Source: an uncultured Verrucomicrobiota bacterium (GTDB taxonomy: Bacteria; Verrucomicrobiota; Kiritimatiellia; RFP12; UBA1067). From it: DNA of 6,463 bases. Shown one piece after another: positions 3,688-6,463 of this stretch. The stretch covers positions 1 to 6,463 of the forward strand of contig CAMPAA010000184.1 in assembly GCA_946631345.1 (NCBI GenBank). The letters run 5' to 3'. Below the pieces are notes generated by a model. It had not been told where the DNA came from, did no database searches, and saw nothing but the letters and a program-made list of their open reading frames with translations. The translations under genes and the position numbers were made by a program. Every line of letters starts with the position of its first letter. The stretch's first letter is position 1.

Positions 3688-6327
3688 ATGAAATTAAAAA
3701 CGAAGACGTTATTTGCTGCGTTGGCAGTTCTGTTTATGGCCGTCTCCGTGGGCACGGCATTCGGCGAGCATCCCGACAAGTGGGTGCGGTACGTCGAGGC
3801 GACGGGATCGCAGTACGTCGATACAGGCGTACAGGCACGGTGGGGCACCAAAGCCGAGATGAAGGTGGAGTGGATGGCGTTCGCCGACGCATCTTTTCTT
3901 GCGGCGCGCAATTCTGGCGATACCCGCTTGTATTTTTGCCACTGTTATCCCGAATCAGCATATCCTAGAATGTTGACCGCGCTAAGGGATTATAAATATC
4001 TTGCTTATGGCGGTTGGTTTTGCTGCTACGAAACGAATCGAGTATACAGCATCGTCAGTGAGTTGACATCGCCAGACGCCAACAACATGGTGACGAACAT
4101 CGTGACGGTTGACGGTTTGCAAATGTCTTTTATGGATGGGAGCGCGAATCCGGTATCGATGGTGCGTGAAAAATTGGATGTTGGACGCAACCTCTACCTT
4201 TTTGCCTGCAACAACAATGGAAGCGCAAATTATCAGTCGAAGACACGCTGCTACGGCCTAAAGATTTGGCAGGACGGCAATCTCGTTCGCGACTTCCAGC
4301 CCTGCATGAAGGACAATCGTGCGGGACTCTACGATGCCGTCTCGCAGACAATCTTCTACTCTGGATCCAGTGCCGACCTCGTCTGTGACCCAGATAGCGA
4401 GGTGCCTGACGAATACATCGACTACGTGGAGTCTCAGGGTGAATCTGCGAATGGCAGCGGACTGTATTCCGCCTACCTTGATACCGGCGTCATAGGGCGC
4501 TCTGGTACGAAGATGACCGGCGAGTTCGCGTTTCTGGGGAATGGCGACGAGGCCATGCTGGACGCTCGCGCCGACGCTGGCGACACACGCTTCTTTATGT
4601 TGCATTGCGTATCTGACAGTCAAGCTCCCAAGTTAGGGTATGGCTACGGTGCTTATTATTGGCAAAACGCCATCGTGCTTGGGCAGAGATACCGTGTGGA
4701 AACCGAACTCAATGTGGGACTGCAGACCATGAAAGTGAACGGGGAAACGATCGTAAGTGAACATAACGTCGCAGAACTCGACACTCGTCGTACGCTCTAC
4801 CTTTTCGCCTGCAATTATGGCGGGGCGATCCGACATTCCTGCAAAGGACGCTGCTATGGTCTGAAGATATGGCAGGATGGCGTTCTCGTGCGCGACTTCA
4901 GGCCGTGCCTCAAGAATGGCGTCGCAGGTCTTTATGATGATGTGTCGAAGCGCATCCACTATTCAGCCTCAACGCCGTTCGCATACGAATCGAAGAGGGC
5001 TGTCAAGGAGAAGAACCTCATATTTGTGGAATACATCGAGTCAGACGGCAACAATACACTCGACACAGGCGTTTCGGCTCGCAGTGGTACGCGGGCGGCG
5101 GGAGAAATGGCGTGGATGGGACCAAGGAGTGATGGATCCCCTGCAAACCTGCGCGATTACTATCAGGAAATGGATAGGTATCTCGAGACGTCCTTAGCCG
5201 TATTCTATAGGGATCGGCGAGCCTATCTCGCCTCGCTTTCATCCGAAACCGGTGGCAAGTTCTCAATGGTCCATTCGTATGACAGGTATTTAGAAGCAGG
5301 GTACGGAACAGGCGGTTATCTCGAAATGAAAAGCGGAGGGGCCAAAATCGCACCGACCATCGGCGCCAAATGTTCTTTTGACGTGACTCTTGAGAACGGA
5401 TCACAGACAATTGAATGGAACGGAGCGCAAGTCCTGAGTACAAATATAACCGGCACTGTCGATACCGGCGACACGCTCCATCTTTTCTCTTCAAGCTACT
5501 GGCGGTATCGCTCTGCCGCTCGGTGCTATGGACTGAAAATCTGGCAGGACGGTAATCTCGTGCGCGACTTCAAGCCGTGCATCTACGAAAACAAGGGGAT
5601 GCTCTACGACATGGTAACGAAGTGCGTGTATCGTCCTTCGCCGGACATTCCCGTTTCGCGGACCGGTCCAATTATTTTGACAGGCGACGAGAAGCCCGCC
5701 CAATACGTTGAGTATGTGGAGTCTGACGGAACGATTTTTGTCGATACGGGCATTATCGGCAAGTCCGGCACGGCTGCCAGCCTCAAGATGAGGACCTACC
5801 AATCTGACGATGGTGCCTTTCTGGACACCCGCAAAGGGGGTTCTCGTTTCTATCTGTGGCACACCTACTGGTCTGAATTCCTCTACGGCTATGGCGGCTA
5901 TTATACTTTCGGAACCTGTGCCCAGAACACTGATTACGAGGTTCACTCGTCGCTAGCGAGCGGTTCGCAGACCATTTCCGTGAATGGCGTTCAGCTGATC
6001 AACGCGACGTCGGTGGATACAATCGACACCGAACTTACTCTCTATGTCTTTGGTATGAATCATGACGGTGCAGTGGACTATAGGAGCGCGGGGCGGCTCT
6101 ATTGGCTGAAGTTGTATCAGGGCAACGCAGACGGAAGCGGCATGCGGCTTGTGCGCGACTTCAAGCCAGTGCGACTTAAGAACGGGCTAGCCGTGCTGTG
6201 GGATTTCGTCGAGAACAAGCCCTATCCTGCGCAGTCCGTCACGGCACCATACAACAACACGTTCTTCAGCGCGGTCGGGCCGGATGGTGAGGAAATCAAG
6301 GTCGGCACGACGATTGTCATTCGCTAA
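3688..6327 (+). CDS. Secreted protein of four tandem LamG/concanavalin-like domains
   Basis: An 879-residue exported protein. Residues 1-26 are a Sec signal peptide: a lysine-rich start (MKLKTKT), a hydrophobic core (LFAALAVLFMAVSV) and a likely cleavage after AFG. The rest is four tandem domains (about 32-226, 243-430, 446-650, 672-850) plus a 30-residue tail. Each domain opens with Y.EY.ES.G....DTG and a [RK].GT motif. It then has aromatic and Gly-rich beta strands, and closes with RCYGLKIWQDG.LVRDF.PC...G.LYD and an aromatic end. The pattern matches 'YIESTGTQYIDTG ... LVRDF.PC' modules seen in gut-bacterial and phage surface proteins (from memory), usually interpreted as jelly-roll, LamG-like folds. 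No catalytic motif is evident. Binding to glycans or surfaces is therefore inference. There is no lipobox, LPXTG, PEP-CTERM or transmembrane C-terminus, so the protein is either released or held non-covalently. It is divergent from the kinase operon and followed after 12 nt by another exported protein. Confidence 0.88.
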   Translation: MKLKTKTLFAALAVLFMAVSVGTAFGEHPDKWVRYVEATGSQYVDTGVQARWGTKAEMKVEWMAFADASFLAARNSGDTRLYFCHCYPESAYPRMLTALRDYKYLAYGGWFCCYETNRVYSIVSELTSPDANNMVTNIVTVDGLQMSFMDGSANPVSMVREKLDVGRNLYLFACNNNGSANYQSKTRCYGLKIWQDGNLVRDFQPCMKDNRAGLYDAVSQTIFYSGSSADLVCDPDSEVPDEYIDYVESQGESANGSGLYSAYLDTGVIGRSGTKMTGEFAFLGNGDEAMLDARADAGDTRFFMLHCVSDSQAPKLGYGYGAYYWQNAIVLGQRYRVETELNVGLQTMKVNGETIVSEHNVAELDTRRTLYLFACNYGGAIRHSCKGRCYGLKIWQDGVLVRDFRPCLKNGVAGLYDDVSKRIHYSASTPFAYESKRAVKEKNLIFVEYIESDGNNTLDTGVSARSGTRAAGEMAWMGPRSDGSPANLRDYYQEMDRYLETSLAVFYRDRRAYLASLSSETGGKFSMVHSYDRYLEAGYGTGGYLEMKSGGAKIAPTIGAKCSFDVTLENGSQTIEWNGAQVLSTNITGTVDTGDTLHLFSSSYWRYRSAARCYGLKIWQDGNLVRDFKPCIYENKGMLYDMVTKCVYRPSPDIPVSRTGPIILTGDEKPAQYVEYVESDGTIFVDTGIIGKSGTAASLKMRTYQSDDGAFLDTRKGGSRFYLWHTYWSEFLYGYGGYYTFGTCAQNTDYEVHSSLASGSQTISVNGVQLINATSVDTIDTELTLYVFGMNHDGAVDYRSAGRLYWLKLYQGNADGSGMRLVRDFKPVRLKNGLAVLWDFVENKPYPAQSVTAPYNNTFFSAVGPDGEEIKVGTTIVIR
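3781..4365 (+). repeat. Tandem domain unit 1 (residues about 32-226)
   Basis: Opens with WVRYVEATGSQYVDTGV and closes with RCYGLKIWQDGNLVRDFQPC and AGLYDAVSQTIFYSG. It has cysteines C188 and C206 at the conserved pair and additional cysteines (C84, C86, C112, C113, C174). Relative to unit 2 it carries a longer loop around residues 126-140 (SPDANNMVTNIVT). Confidence 0.8.
4414..4977 (+). repeat. Tandem domain unit 2 (residues about 243-430)
   Basis: Opens with YIDYVESQGESANGSG, with a short insert before YLDTGVIGRSGTK. It closes with RCYGLKIWQDGVLVRDFRPC and AGLYDDVSKRIHYS. The conserved cysteine pair is C389/C407. The 60 bp at 4849-4908 are also clearly similar to 4246-4305 and 5521-5580 at DNA level, consistent with duplication of the unit. 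Confidence 0.8.
5023..5637 (+). repeat. Tandem domain unit 3 (residues about 446-650), with an internal insertion
   Basis: Opens with FVEYIESDGNNTLDTGVSARSGT and closes with RCYGLKIWQDGNLVRDFKPC and GMLYDMVTKCVY; the conserved cysteine pair is C613/C631. It is the longest unit because it carries roughly 35 extra residues near 480-516, rich in Tyr, Arg and Asp (such as NLRDYYQEMDRYLE), at a place where the other units have only a short loop. Confidence 0.8.
5701..6237 (+). repeat. Tandem domain unit 4 (residues about 672-850), divergent
   Basis: Opens with YVEYVESDGTIFVDTGIIGKSGT. Its closing motif departs from the others: RLYWLKLYQG, then an inserted loop (NADGSGM), then RLVRDFKPV and GLAVLWDFVENKPYP. 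Both positions of the cysteine pair conserved in units 1-3 are replaced together (L804 and V828). It is followed by a short beta-rich tail ending at the stop. Confidence 0.78.
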
Positions 6328-6339
6328 AGATTGAAAAGC

Positions 6340-6463
6340 ATGAAGGTGTTTGTCTGCGCAGTAGCGTTGCTTGCGGCGGAGGCGCGGCTGGAGTCCGCGC
6401 CTTGCCAGATGGGAACGGGCGCTGCCTGCCTGTGTTCATTCGAGGAAGGGCTGGCTGACTGGT
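6340..6463 (+). CDS. N-terminus of a second exported, possibly LamG/MAM-like protein (runs off window)
   Basis: An ATG at 6340, 12 nt after the upstream stop, opens a frame that stays open for 41 codons to the window edge. The first residues (MKVFVCAVALLAAEA) look like a short signal peptide. They are followed by a Cys-containing stretch and CSFEEGLADW, which resembles the first strand of LamG/MAM-type beta-sandwich domains ('C.FE.GL..W'). The Shine-Dalgarno sequence is weak (AAAG, AAAAG-like upstream), so expression probably relies on readthrough from the upstream gene in one operon. Only the N-terminus is visible, so the family call is tentative. The frame, the short spacing and the signal-like start make a real gene likely. 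Confidence 0.6.
   Translation, partial: MKVFVCAVALLAAEARLESAPCQMGTGAACLCSFEEGLADW

Noticed and set aside
4258..4623. Long minus-strand frames opposite the repeat-protein gene (also 4633-4959, 5018-5494, 5491-5946)
   Set aside because: They recur antisense to the repeated units, as expected for shadows of a codon-biased repetitive gene, and show no domain features of their own.
6381..6401. GC-rich hairpin (GGCGCGG / CCGCGCC) early in the last gene
   Set aside because: It lies inside a coding frame, has no T-run, and a 7-bp stem in GC-rich coding DNA is easily accidental.

Overview
The window looks like chromosomal DNA of a Gram-negative, probably gut- or sediment-associated bacterium of the PVC group. 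The best guess is Kiritimatiellota/Verrucomicrobiota. This rests on style (a kinase with a large periplasmic OB-like sensor, large secreted concanavalin-like repeat proteins, Shine-Dalgarno starts, moderate GC) and not on a marker gene, so the phylum is low confidence. There is no rRNA, tRNA, CRISPR array or recognisable transposase gene.

Layout. Positions 1-678 hold two unrecognised coding remnants on the + strand, both in the same reading frame. A 29-bp direct repeat of REP-like type lies within the first remnant (34-62) and at the head of the second (278-306). The region may be one gene broken by repeat insertion. Positions 679-849 are non-coding and lie between convergent genes. They hold two hairpins and a strongly C-rich/G-poor stretch, read on the minus strand, that looks like a Rho-loading site for the operon entering from the right.

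Positions 850-3545 (minus strand) are a two-gene operon: a membrane histidine kinase (1476-3545) followed after 2 nt by a NarL/LuxR-type response regulator (850-1473). Positions 3546-3687 form a 142-bp divergent control region with a perfect 18-bp palindrome, CCCCCTAATATTAGGGGG, just upstream of a probable promoter for the rightward gene. Positions 3688-6327 (+) encode a secreted 879-residue protein made of four tandem domains of about 180-205 residues. These resemble the LamG/concanavalin-like 'YIES.G.QYIDTG ... LVRDF.PC' modules seen in uncharacterised gut-bacterial proteins. Twelve bases later a second signal-peptide gene begins (6340) and runs off the window; its visible part ends in a motif resembling the start of a LamG/MAM-type domain.

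Working model (inference): the kinase senses an extracytoplasmic signal through its OB-like array and phosphorylates the regulator. The regulator binds the palindrome at about -44 relative to the rightward start and activates the secreted repeat-protein operon, and may also control its own operon. This compact sensor-regulator-surface-protein locus is the most interesting thing in the window.
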